From Oscillospiraceae bacterium (GTDB lineage Bacteria > Bacillota > Clostridia > Oscillospirales > CAG-272), in assembly GCA_015065395.1 (NCBI GenBank), contig SVQJ01000110.1:1-6158 (forward strand): a stretch of 6,158 nucleotides of DNA, written 5' to 3'. Each line of letters begins with the position of its first letter. Position 1 is the stretch's first letter. The notes beneath the pieces were generated by a model. It did no database searches. It saw only the letters and a list, made by a program, of their open reading frames with translations, and was not told where the DNA came from. The position numbers and the translations under genes are program-made. Positions 1 to 4,916 of this stretch are shown one piece after another.

Positions 1-420
1 GATAACGCCAAGGGTCTTTCCCTTGATCTCCTGTCCCGCAAATGCGCTCTTACCCTTTTCAACAGTTTTTGCAACGTCCGTTTCCAGCGTGCCTGCCCAC
101 TTGATGCCGCCTACGATATCGCGGGAAGCGAGAAGAAGTGCGGCGATGGCAAGCTCCTTAACACCGTTTGCGTTTGCGCCGGGGGTGTTGAAAACAACGA
201 TACCTTCCTCTGCGCATTTTTCAAGGGGGATGTTGTTAACACCTGCGCCGGCTCTTGCAATAGCCTCAAGGCTCTTTTCAAACTCCATGTCGTGCATGGA
301 GGCGCTTCTTACCATAATAGCGTCAGCATTTTCGATTTCGGTGGAGACCGCATATTTGTCAGCGGTGAAGATAGAAGTGCCGCAAGGGGCGATCTTATTG
401 AGAAGCTTTATGTTTTTCAT
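1..420 (-). CDS. serA: D-3-phosphoglycerate dehydrogenase, N-terminal 140 residues (3' end outside window)
   Basis: Cytosolic NAD-dependent oxidation of 3-phosphoglycerate to 3-phosphohydroxypyruvate, the first step of serine synthesis. The frame is open from ATG at 420 to the window edge (140 codons, no stop), so the gene is truncated by the window and not broken. The visible part is the substrate-binding domain of the D-2-hydroxyacid dehydrogenase family: AIMVRSASMHD at residues 35-44, RAGAGVNNIP at 56-65 and NTPGANANGVKELA at 78-91 are hallmark SerA segments. The sequence stops at KTLGVI (135-140), the first strand of the NAD-binding Rossmann fold, so the GxGxxG loop and the catalytic Arg/Glu/His are not visible. 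The start is supported by GAGGA (428-432), 7 nt upstream. It lies 12 nt downstream of serC, which makes the next enzyme of the same pathway, so co-transcription is very likely. Whether it is the short or the ACT-domain form cannot be told. Confidence 0.95.
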   Translation of the reverse strand, partial: MKNIKLLNKIAPCGTSIFTADKYAVSTEIENADAIMVRSASMHDMEFEKSLEAIARAGAGVNNIPLEKCAEEGIVVFNTPGANANGVKELAIAALLLASRDIVGGIKWAGTLETDVAKTVEKGKSAFAGQEIKGKTLGVI

Positions 421-432
421 TGGGGTGTCCTC

Positions 433-1518
433 TTATTTCTTAGGGTTTTCCGCGGCAAATTTTTTCATGAATGCAATGAGAGCTTCAATACCTTCGTAGG
501 GCATTGCATTGTAAATGGAAGCTCGCATTCCTCCCACGGAGCGGTGGCCCTTCAGATTCTTCAAGCCCTGCTCGCCGGATTCCTTTGCAAACTTCTTGTC
601 AAGCTCTGCATCGCCTGTAACGAAGGTAACATTCATCATGGAACGGCATTCCTTCTTCACGGGAGCAATATAGTAATCCTGGCTGTCGAGATAATCGTAG
701 AGAAGTGCAGCCTTTTTTTCATTGAGCTCCTTCATAGCAGAAAGGCCGCCGAGGGATTCGATCCATTCGTAAACCAGCTTTGCTATGTAGATGGAGTAGC
801 AGGGGGGAGTGTTGTACATGGAACCGTTGTCAGCCATAAGCTTCCAGTCCAGCATAGAGGGAGTCTCGGGACGGGCATTTCCAAGAAGGTCCTCGCGGAC
901 AATAACAACTGTAACGCCGGCGGGAGCCATATTCTTCTGCGCGCCTGCATATATTACTCCGAACTTGGAAACATCAACGGGCTCGGAAATGATGCAGCTT
1001 GACATATCGGCAACAAGGGGGATATCACCTGTGTCGGGAATGTAATTATACTTTGTGCCGTAAATCGTATTGTTGAAACAGATGTGAACATAGTCTGCAT
1101 CGGGGCGGAAGGTCTCGCGGCAGGTTTCGGGAATGCAGGAGAAGTTATCATCCTTTGAGGATGCAACGGCAACGGCATCGCCGAATTTCTGCGCTTCCTT
1201 GAACGCCTTTGTGGAGAACTGGCCTGAGAGGATATAGTCAGCCTTGCCGGTCTTCATAAGGTTTAAGGGTACGCAGGCGAACTGAGTGGAGGCGCCGCCC
1301 TGCATGAAAAGCACCTTGTAGTTGTCAGGTATATTCATCAGAGCTCTGAGACCTTTTTCGGCCGCAGTGATAATTTCCTCGTAGGCGGGAGATCGATGGC
1401 TCATCTCCATGACCGACATACCTGCATCGCCGTAGCATACAAGCTCAGCTGCCGCTTTTTCAAGCACGGGAAGGGGCAGCATGGAGGGGCCCGCTGAGAA
1501 ATTAAAAACTCTGTTCAT
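433..1518 (-). CDS. serC: Phosphoserine aminotransferase
   Basis: PLP-dependent, cytosolic; converts 3-phosphohydroxypyruvate plus glutamate to O-phosphoserine plus 2-oxoglutarate, the second step of serine synthesis (the family also acts in vitamin B6 synthesis in some bacteria). At 361 residues it is the normal family length and looks intact. It begins with the family N-terminus FNFSAGPSMLP (5-15). HRS at 41-43 matches the substrate phosphate-binding His/Arg. GGAST at 74-78 contacts the cofactor phosphate. GAQKN at 192-196 holds the PLP lysine K195. GHRSVGGMRAS at 324-334 supplies further phosphate-binding His/Arg. The start matches the family N-terminus; its Shine-Dalgarno, AAAGGA (1532-1537 read on the minus strand), is 13 nt upstream, slightly far. 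It is first in the serC-serA transcript, reading away from the sugar-kinase operon, with a strong promoter at 1681-1709. No serB is visible. Confidence 0.97.
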   Translation of the reverse strand: MNRVFNFSAGPSMLPLPVLEKAAAELVCYGDAGMSVMEMSHRSPAYEEIITAAEKGLRALMNIPDNYKVLFMQGGASTQFACVPLNLMKTGKADYILSGQFSTKAFKEAQKFGDAVAVASSKDDNFSCIPETCRETFRPDADYVHICFNNTIYGTKYNYIPDTGDIPLVADMSSCIISEPVDVSKFGVIYAGAQKNMAPAGVTVVIVREDLLGNARPETPSMLDWKLMADNGSMYNTPPCYSIYIAKLVYEWIESLGGLSAMKELNEKKAALLYDYLDSQDYYIAPVKKECRSMMNVTFVTGDAELDKKFAKESGEQGLKNLKGHRSVGGMRASIYNAMPYEGIEALIAFMKKFAAENPKK

Positions 1519-1562
1519 AGTTGATTACCAATCCTTTCAATGTGTGGTAGTTTGCTAAAGTT

Positions 1563-1578
1563 TTTGCCGAAAGGCAAA
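1563..1578. repeat. Inverted repeat / GAAA-loop hairpin in the serC leader
   Basis: TTTGCC-GAAA-GGCAAA is a perfect 6-bp stem. On the plus strand the loop is GAAA (GNRA type); on the minus strand, the one transcribed into serC mRNA, the loop is TTTC. Outer TTGC (1552-1555) and GCAA (1579-1582) can extend the stem across a one-sided bulge. It is not followed by a T-run in the serC direction, so it is not a terminator. It lies about 45 nt upstream of the serC start and may be an mRNA structure or part of a dispersed intergenic repeat. Confidence 0.6.
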
Positions 1579-1583
1579 GCAAA

Positions 1584-1630
1584 TTTTGCAAAACGGAGCG
1601 AAAAAATAATGAAATTCCCATTTTGCAAAA
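1584..1630. repeat. Two copies of the perfect palindrome TTTTGCAAAA
   Basis: The 10-bp palindrome TTTTGCAAAA occurs at 1584-1593 and again at 1621-1630, 37 bp apart, both inside the transcribed leader of serC. A further partial copy, TTTTTGC, is at 1634-1640. Identical palindromes near a promoter can be a dimeric repressor's operators. However, 37 bp is about 3.5 helical turns, so the sites would lie on opposite faces, which weakens that reading. They could equally be fragments of an AT-rich intergenic repeat. No function is claimed. Confidence 0.45.
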
Positions 1631-1680
1631 GTATTTTTGCAGTTTTTGATTATAAATCATGCAAGAATAACTTATCAATT

Positions 1681-1709
1681 ATTATATACTCGCTCGTGGT
1701 GAAAGTCAA
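1681..1709 (-). promoter_or_regulatory. Sigma-A-type promoter for serC-serA
   Basis: Read on the minus strand: -35 TTGACT (1709-1704), a 17-nt spacer (1703-1687), then -10 TATAAT (1686-1681). That is 11 of 12 consensus bases at ideal spacing. Transcription should begin near 1674, giving a leader of about 155 nt before the serC ATG at 1518. A weaker second candidate lies downstream: TTGATA (1679-1674), 19 nt, TATAAT (1654-1649). Inferred by motif only. Confidence 0.8.
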
Positions 1710-1759
1710 GGGAAAAATATCTGTCGAAATATTAAAATCAAAGGTCGTTTTTCATATAA

Positions 1760-1769
1760 TTTGTACAAA
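1760..1769. promoter_or_regulatory. Palindrome TTTGTACAAA abutting the rightward -35 box (candidate operator)
   Basis: A perfect 10-bp palindrome ends 4 nt upstream of the -35 hexamer at 1774-1779. A second small inverted repeat, GACA-gtt-TGTC (1776-1786), overlaps the -35 box itself. The half-site TTTGT recurs at 1760-1764 and 1781-1785, 21 bp apart, or two helical turns. The position suits a repressor or activator site, but no regulator is encoded in the window and I do not recognise the motif. Confidence 0.35.
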
Positions 1770-1773
1770 ACTA

Positions 1774-1802
1774 TTGACAGTTTGTCGCAGTAAGGGTATA
1801 AT
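1774..1802 (+). promoter_or_regulatory. Consensus sigma-A promoter of the sugar-kinase / polysaccharide operon
   Basis: -35 TTGACA (1774-1779), a 17-nt spacer (1780-1796) and -10 TATAAT (1797-1802): all 12 bases match consensus at optimal spacing. Transcription is expected to start near 1808-1810. A promoter this strong is likely to be restrained by a repressor or by the structured leader that follows. It is the only promoter I can support for the five plus-strand genes, which have gaps of 34, 27, -4 and 14 nt and no visible terminator between them. Confidence 0.88.
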
Positions 1803-1808
1803 GAAATG

Positions 1809-1927
1809 TAATATATTATATTGCCGTATTGTGTCCTTTCACAACTGCGGCAAAGCGAACGGACCGATCAAAAAACGGTCCACAAAAAAATAATTGTGCC
1901 GCAAATTCGGCAGAACGGAGATTTCTT
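1809..1927 (+). promoter_or_regulatory. Structured 5' leader with three successive hairpins
   Basis: Hairpin 1 is TTGCCG (1821-1826) with CGGCAA (1848-1853), enclosing TTGTG (1829-1833) with CACAA (1840-1844). Hairpin 2 is GGACCG (1861-1866) with CGGTCC (1876-1881). Hairpin 3 is TGCCG (1897-1901) with CGGCA (1908-1912), ending 4 nt before the Shine-Dalgarno at 1917. The strands of hairpins 1 and 3 are interchangeable: CGGCA at 1848-1852 can instead pair with TGCCG at 1897-1901, and TTGCCG at 1821 with CGGCA at 1908. Mutually exclusive folds are therefore possible. No U-tract follows any stem, so any control would more likely act on translation or mRNA stability than by termination. It matches no riboswitch class I recognise. 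Confidence 0.5.
1917..1920 (+). promoter_or_regulatory. Shine-Dalgarno that sets the start of the first kinase at 1928
   Basis: GGAG lies 7 nt upstream of ATG 1928. The same frame is open to an ATG at 1829, but that start would add 33 residues encoded by the hairpin-rich leader and has no ribosome site. Starting at 1928 gives exactly 364 residues with MAVKYL, matching the tandem paralogue's MEVKHL and its 364 residues. Confidence 0.9.
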
Positions 1928-3022
1928 ATGGCAGTTAAGTATCTTAATGAAGCAGGCGAAGCATTTGCATTTGCAGCGTCCCCCGTCAAATATGAAAGAT
2001 GTGATATCGGTCATATCAATGATACCTATTTCGTTAATTGTGGCGAAGGCAATCCCAGCTATCTTCTCCAGCGAGTAAATACATCCATTTTCAAGGATCC
2101 CATAAAGCTCATGGCAAATATCAAGGGCGTTACCAACCATGTTGCAAAAAAGATCGAGGCAGCAGGCGGAGATACCGACCGTGAGGTAAGAAAGATCGTA
2201 TATACCAAGAACGGTGATGACTACTTTGTAGACCCCGACGGATGCTATTGGAGAGCATATCTTGAGATCCATGACGTTGTTTCATATAATTCCGTTGATA
2301 ATCCCGAGCTTTTCTATAAGAGCGCTGTTGCATTCGGCAGGTTCTTCAACCAGCTCAGCGATTATCCTGCAGATACCCTTTATGAGACCATTCCCAATTT
2401 CCATAACTCTGTAAGCCGTATGAACGATTTTAAGGCTGCAGTGGCTGAGGATAAGATGGGCAGAGCCGCTGAAATGAAGAAAGAGATCGAGTTCGCTCTT
2501 TCCAAGGAGCCTCAGTGCTCTTATATCCTTGACAGACTTGCAGACGGCAGATGCAAGCTTTGCGTTACCCATAACGATACAAAGCTCAATAACGTTCTTA
2601 TGGATGCAAATACCGGCGAGGGCGTTTGCATTATCGACCTTGATACAGTAATGCCCGGAAGCGTTCTCTACGATTTCGGCGATGCTATCCGTTTCGGTGC
2701 ATCCAGCGCTGCTGAGGATGAGACCGATCTTACAAAGGTATATATGGACCTTGAAATGTTCGAGACCTACGTTCGCGGCTTTGTGGGCGAGCTCCACGAT
2801 TCCATGACTGAGGAAGAGATACTTTCTCTCCCCATGGGTGCATATCTTATGACTCTCGAGACCGGTATCCGCTTCCTTGGCGACTATCTTAACGGTGATG
2901 TATATTTCCATATCCACTATCCTGAGCATAACCGCGACCGTGCAAGAAATCAGCTCAAGCTCATCGCTGATATGGACGAGAAAATGCCTCAGATGATAGA
3001 GATCGTTAAGAAGTATCTCTGA
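1928..3022 (+). CDS. NahK-like sugar (N-acetylhexosamine) 1-kinase, copy 1; phosphotransferase family
   Basis: A 364-residue cytosolic kinase of the aminoglycoside-phosphotransferase / choline-kinase fold. From remembered family sequence it closely resembles Bifidobacterium longum N-acetylhexosamine 1-kinase (about 359 residues), which uses ATP and Mg to phosphorylate GlcNAc or GalNAc at C1. Visible landmarks: GHINDTYFV at 28-36 (nucleotide-loop region), YLLQRVNTSIF at 45-55, WRAYLEI at 108-114, AFGRFFNQL at 135-143. The catalytic Brenner motif is THNDTKLNN at 214-222 (H215, catalytic D217, metal-binding N222). The metal-binding IDLD is at 236-239, followed by DFGDAIRFGAS (249-259). Near the C-terminus is MTLETGIRFLGDYL (308-321). 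No signal peptide or membrane segment. It opens an operon that continues into polysaccharide regulators, so the likely role is making hexosamine 1-phosphate for UDP-sugar precursors. Substrate is inferred; another sugar or amino alcohol is possible. Confidence 0.85.
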   Translation: MAVKYLNEAGEAFAFAASPVKYERCDIGHINDTYFVNCGEGNPSYLLQRVNTSIFKDPIKLMANIKGVTNHVAKKIEAAGGDTDREVRKIVYTKNGDDYFVDPDGCYWRAYLEIHDVVSYNSVDNPELFYKSAVAFGRFFNQLSDYPADTLYETIPNFHNSVSRMNDFKAAVAEDKMGRAAEMKKEIEFALSKEPQCSYILDRLADGRCKLCVTHNDTKLNNVLMDANTGEGVCIIDLDTVMPGSVLYDFGDAIRFGASSAAEDETDLTKVYMDLEMFETYVRGFVGELHDSMTEEEILSLPMGAYLMTLETGIRFLGDYLNGDVYFHIHYPEHNRDRARNQLKLIADMDEKMPQMIEIVKKYL

Positions 3023-3026
3023 TTTT

Positions 3027-3043
3027 TTCGGAGTAAAACCGAA
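3027..3043 (+). promoter_or_regulatory. Small hairpin overlapping a distant Shine-Dalgarno between the two kinase genes
   Basis: TTCGG (3027-3031) can pair with CCGAA (3039-3043) across a 7-nt loop. The only good Shine-Dalgarno-like sequence in the 34-nt gap, GGAG (3030-3033), is partly inside this stem and 23 nt from the next ATG at 3057, much farther than normal. Just before that ATG, an ATG-TAA pair (3052-3057) overlaps the start codon. Copy 2 may therefore be translated weakly or depend on ribosomes arriving from copy 1. It is not a terminator, having no T-run after it in the plus direction. Confidence 0.4.
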
Positions 3044-3056
3044 GACAAAAAATGTA

Positions 3057-4151
3057 ATGGAAGTTAAACATTTGAAAGAGGCTTTGGCGGCGTTTGCCTT
3101 TGCAGCGGAGCCGATAGCCTATAAAAGATGTGATTCGGGTCTGATCAATGACACTTATTTCGTCCATTGCGGCGAGGGAATGTCCGGATATATTCTCCAG
3201 CGGGTCAATACTTCCGTTTTCACGGAGCCTGAAAAGCTTATGAAAAACGTGCGGGGCGTTTGCTCTCACGTTGCCGGAAAGATAGCCGAAAGCGGCGGCG
3301 ATGTTCACCGTATGGTAAGAACGGTAATTCCCGCAAAGGACGGAAAGGATTATTTTTGCGACAGCGACGGAGGCTTCTGGAGGGCATTCCTTGAGATCCC
3401 CGGCGTGGTCTCCTACGAGTATTCCGCCGATCCTTGTATTCATTATAAGAGCGCAGTAGCATTCGGCAGATTTTTCAATCAGCTCAGCGATTATCCCGCT
3501 GAGACCCTTTATGAGACCATTCCCGATTTCCATAATTCCGAAAAGCGCATGGCGGATTTCAAAAAGGCAGTAGAAGCCGATTCAGTGGGCAGAGCGTCTG
3601 AAATGAAGAGCGAAATAGAGTTCGCTCTCTCCAAGGCCCCTCTTTGCTCATTCATAAGAGATGGCTTGAGGTCAGGCGCGTTTCGCGTTTGCGTCACTCA
3701 TAACGATACAAAGCTTGGAAACGTTCTTATGGACGAAAAGACCGGTGACGGTGTTTGTATCATAGACCTGGATAATGTTATGCCCGGAAGCGTTCTCTAC
3801 GATTTCGGCGACGCAGTCCGTTGCGGTGCTTCAAGCGCCCCGGAGGATGAAACAGACCTTTCCCGTGTCAGCTTTGAGCTTGATCTTTTTGAAATATACG
3901 TGAAGGGCTTTGTAGGGGAGCTTAAGGATTCTCTCACAAAGGAGGAGATCCTCTCTCTTCCCATGGGTGCATATCTTATGACCCTTGAAACGGGCATCCG
4001 TTTCCTCGGCGATTACCTGAACGGAGACGTGTATTATCAGATAAAGTATCCCGAGCATAATAGAGACAGAGCGAGAAATCAGCTGAAGCTCATCGCGGAT
4101 ATGGACAGAAAAATGCCCGAGATGGAAAAAATAGTTAAAAAGTATATTTGA
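3057..4151 (+). CDS. NahK-like sugar 1-kinase, copy 2 (diverged tandem paralogue)
   Basis: A second phosphotransferase of exactly 364 residues, aligning to copy 1 without a gap and about 71% identical (259 of 364 by my count). All core catalytic residues remain: H215, D217 and N222 of the Brenner motif THNDTKLGN, IDLD at 236-239, DFGD at 249-252. It differs where copy 1 and NahK agree: H29 to L in the N-terminal loop, N221 to G inside the Brenner motif, F256 to C after DFGD, and a rewritten stretch at 121-129. This suggests an active enzyme with altered substrate or kinetics, not a pseudogene. The start is fixed by alignment with copy 1; its ribosome site is weak and no other in-frame start exists. 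It sits 34 nt after copy 1 and 27 nt before the polysaccharide adaptor gene, so it is part of the same transcript. The exact substrate is unknown. Confidence 0.83.
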   Translation: MEVKHLKEALAAFAFAAEPIAYKRCDSGLINDTYFVHCGEGMSGYILQRVNTSVFTEPEKLMKNVRGVCSHVAGKIAESGGDVHRMVRTVIPAKDGKDYFCDSDGGFWRAFLEIPGVVSYEYSADPCIHYKSAVAFGRFFNQLSDYPAETLYETIPDFHNSEKRMADFKKAVEADSVGRASEMKSEIEFALSKAPLCSFIRDGLRSGAFRVCVTHNDTKLGNVLMDEKTGDGVCIIDLDNVMPGSVLYDFGDAVRCGASSAPEDETDLSRVSFELDLFEIYVKGFVGELKDSLTKEEILSLPMGAYLMTLETGIRFLGDYLNGDVYYQIKYPEHNRDRARNQLKLIADMDRKMPEMEKIVKKYI

Positions 4152-4178
4152 AGAAAATGAAAGGAGTAGCCAAAAAAA

Positions 4179-4916
4179 GTGGAAAATAACGAAAATCAGG
4201 CCAGCCTTGCGGCGGTGTTATTTGTTCTGAAAAGAAGAATGGCTGCTGTTTGTGTGATAGGAGTTGCCGTGGCAATGGTATTTGCTCTTGTAACAGCATT
4301 CTTTATCCCTCCCAAGTATGCATCCACTGCGAAGTTCTATGTAAATAACACCTCAGATCAGCAATCCAGCCCCTCCTCTCAGGATATAAATGCTTCTAAG
4401 AGTCTTGCGGAATCTTCTATAGTTATTGTGAAAAACAGCACGGCTCTCCTTGAAAGAATAATAGAAAAGTCCGGTGTTGACGTGGATGTGGAGACACTTC
4501 GCGCTAATATCACCGCAGGTACCTATTCCAGAACGGAGGCGTTTTATATTTCCGTGGAAATGCCCAGCGCTTCTGCAGCTTATAAGCTTGCCTATGCTTT
4601 TTATGAGATCCTTCCCGATGCGATCCCAGAAAGTATAAACGTAGGTGAGGTATCCCCCTTTGACGTACCTCTTAAGGTGGATGAACCTGTTTCTCCCAGT
4701 ATCATTCTCAATACCATTGTCGGCGGTGTTTTGGGTATTGCCGTTGCATTTCTTGTGTTTTTCCTGAAGGAAGTGCTGGATAATACCATATACACGGAAG
4801 AGGATATCAGAGATAAGATGGGTTATCCCGTTATCGGATTGATCCCCACTATTGTAACGGATCAGCCTCAGAAATCCTCGGTATCGGTAAAACTGAAAAG
4901 GAGGTCGGGTAAATGA
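4179..4916 (+). CDS. Wzz/CapA-type membrane adaptor of a tyrosine-kinase polysaccharide system
   Basis: A 245-residue inner-membrane protein of the chain-length-determinant (Wzz) family, the CapA/CpsC/YveK class that binds and activates the cytosolic tyrosine kinase encoded next and helps set capsule or exopolysaccharide chain length. Topology: short cytosolic N-terminus, first membrane helix about 21-43, extracellular domain about 44-176 with a Ser/Gln-rich stretch (59-68), a proline-containing segment before the second helix (DEPVSPS, 168-174) and second helix about 177-197. A cytosolic tail of about 48 residues carries KEVLDNTIYTEEDIRDKMGYPVIGLIP (197-223), the juxtamembrane signature of the family. 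The start is GTG at 4179 with AAGGAG (4161-4166) 12 nt upstream; an in-frame TAG at 4167 excludes anything longer. The stop overlaps the kinase start by 4 nt (ATGA), so the two are translationally coupled, as expected for partners. Confidence 0.92.
   Translation: MENNENQASLAAVLFVLKRRMAAVCVIGVAVAMVFALVTAFFIPPKYASTAKFYVNNTSDQQSSPSSQDINASKSLAESSIVIVKNSTALLERIIEKSGVDVDVETLRANITAGTYSRTEAFYISVEMPSASAAYKLAYAFYEILPDAIPESINVGEVSPFDVPLKVDEPVSPSIILNTIVGGVLGIAVAFLVFFLKEVLDNTIYTEEDIRDKMGYPVIGLIPTIVTDQPQKSSVSVKLKRRSGK
4898..4905 (+). promoter_or_regulatory. Perfect Shine-Dalgarno for the tyrosine kinase
   Basis: AAGGAGGT is fully complementary to the 3' end of 16S rRNA, 7 nt before ATG 4913 and inside the end of the adaptor gene. 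It is the strongest ribosome site in the window and sets the kinase start. It suggests the kinase is made at least as abundantly as its adaptor. Confidence 0.9.

Larger units (their letters stand above)
1519..1927. other. Divergent intergenic control region between serC and the kinase/polysaccharide operon
   Basis: About 410 bp that I read as entirely regulatory. It contains two divergent sigma-A-type promoters whose -35 boxes are 64 nt apart (1710-1773), a serC leader of about 155 nt (AT-rich, with palindromes and a GAAA-loop hairpin) and a rightward leader of about 118 nt with three hairpins. An open frame of 117 codons crosses the region on the plus strand (1540-1893). It has no good Shine-Dalgarno, reads through both promoters and has a composition unlike its neighbours, so I do not call it a gene. 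I looked for a T-box (conserved GGTGGNACCGCG-type segment) in the serC leader and did not find one, and I recognise no known riboswitch. Confidence 0.8.
1928..4151 (+). repeat. Tandem gene duplication (two direct repeats of about 1.1 kb, offset 1129 bp)
   Basis: The two kinase genes are direct repeats with a constant offset of 1129 bp. The longest identical DNA run I found is 32 nt (2651-2682 and 3780-3811, encoding the segment before and through DFGD). Other conserved islands include the segments encoding AFGRFFNQLSDYPA, TLYETIP and PMGAYLMT. Elsewhere even unchanged residues often use different codons, so the duplication is not recent and gene conversion has not homogenised the copies. Recombination between repeats could still delete one copy. 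Confidence 0.85.

Noticed and set aside
1519..1674. serC leader considered as a serine T-box or other known riboswitch
   Set aside because: No T-box anti-terminator consensus and no terminator hairpin with a U-tract could be found.
1732..1760. Second rightward promoter using TATAAT at 1755-1760
   Set aside because: Its -35 (TTAAAA) matches only 4 of 6 and the downstream promoter is a perfect match; kept only as a remote possibility.
1861..1881. GGACCG/CGGTCC hairpin considered as an intrinsic terminator or attenuator
   Set aside because: Followed by an A-rich, not T-rich, run in the plus direction. On the minus strand no T-run follows the stem either.
1540..1893. 117-codon open frame across the intergenic region, plus strand
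   Set aside because: No Shine-Dalgarno, covers both promoters and the leader hairpins, Lys/Ile/Cys-rich AT-driven composition, no recognisable domain.
1829..1927. 33-residue N-terminal extension of the first kinase from ATG 1829
   Set aside because: Encoded by the hairpin leader, no ribosome site, absent from the paralogue; GGAG before 1928 and equal 364-residue lengths fix the start at 1928.
2282..2929. Long minus-strand open frames opposite the kinase genes (also 3006-3533)
   Set aside because: Shadows of codon bias in the real genes; no ribosome site or family resemblance, and they match each other only because the genes are paralogues.
1928..4151. Aminoglycoside-resistance interpretation of the two phosphotransferases
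   Set aside because: They share the fold and the Brenner motif, but the overall sequence follows the NahK-like sugar 1-kinase branch and the operon context is polysaccharide metabolism.
4157..4189. 10-codon ORF (ATG 4157) between kinase copy 2 and the adaptor gene
   Set aside because: No ribosome site; it spans the Shine-Dalgarno and start of the adaptor gene in another frame. Chance start codon.
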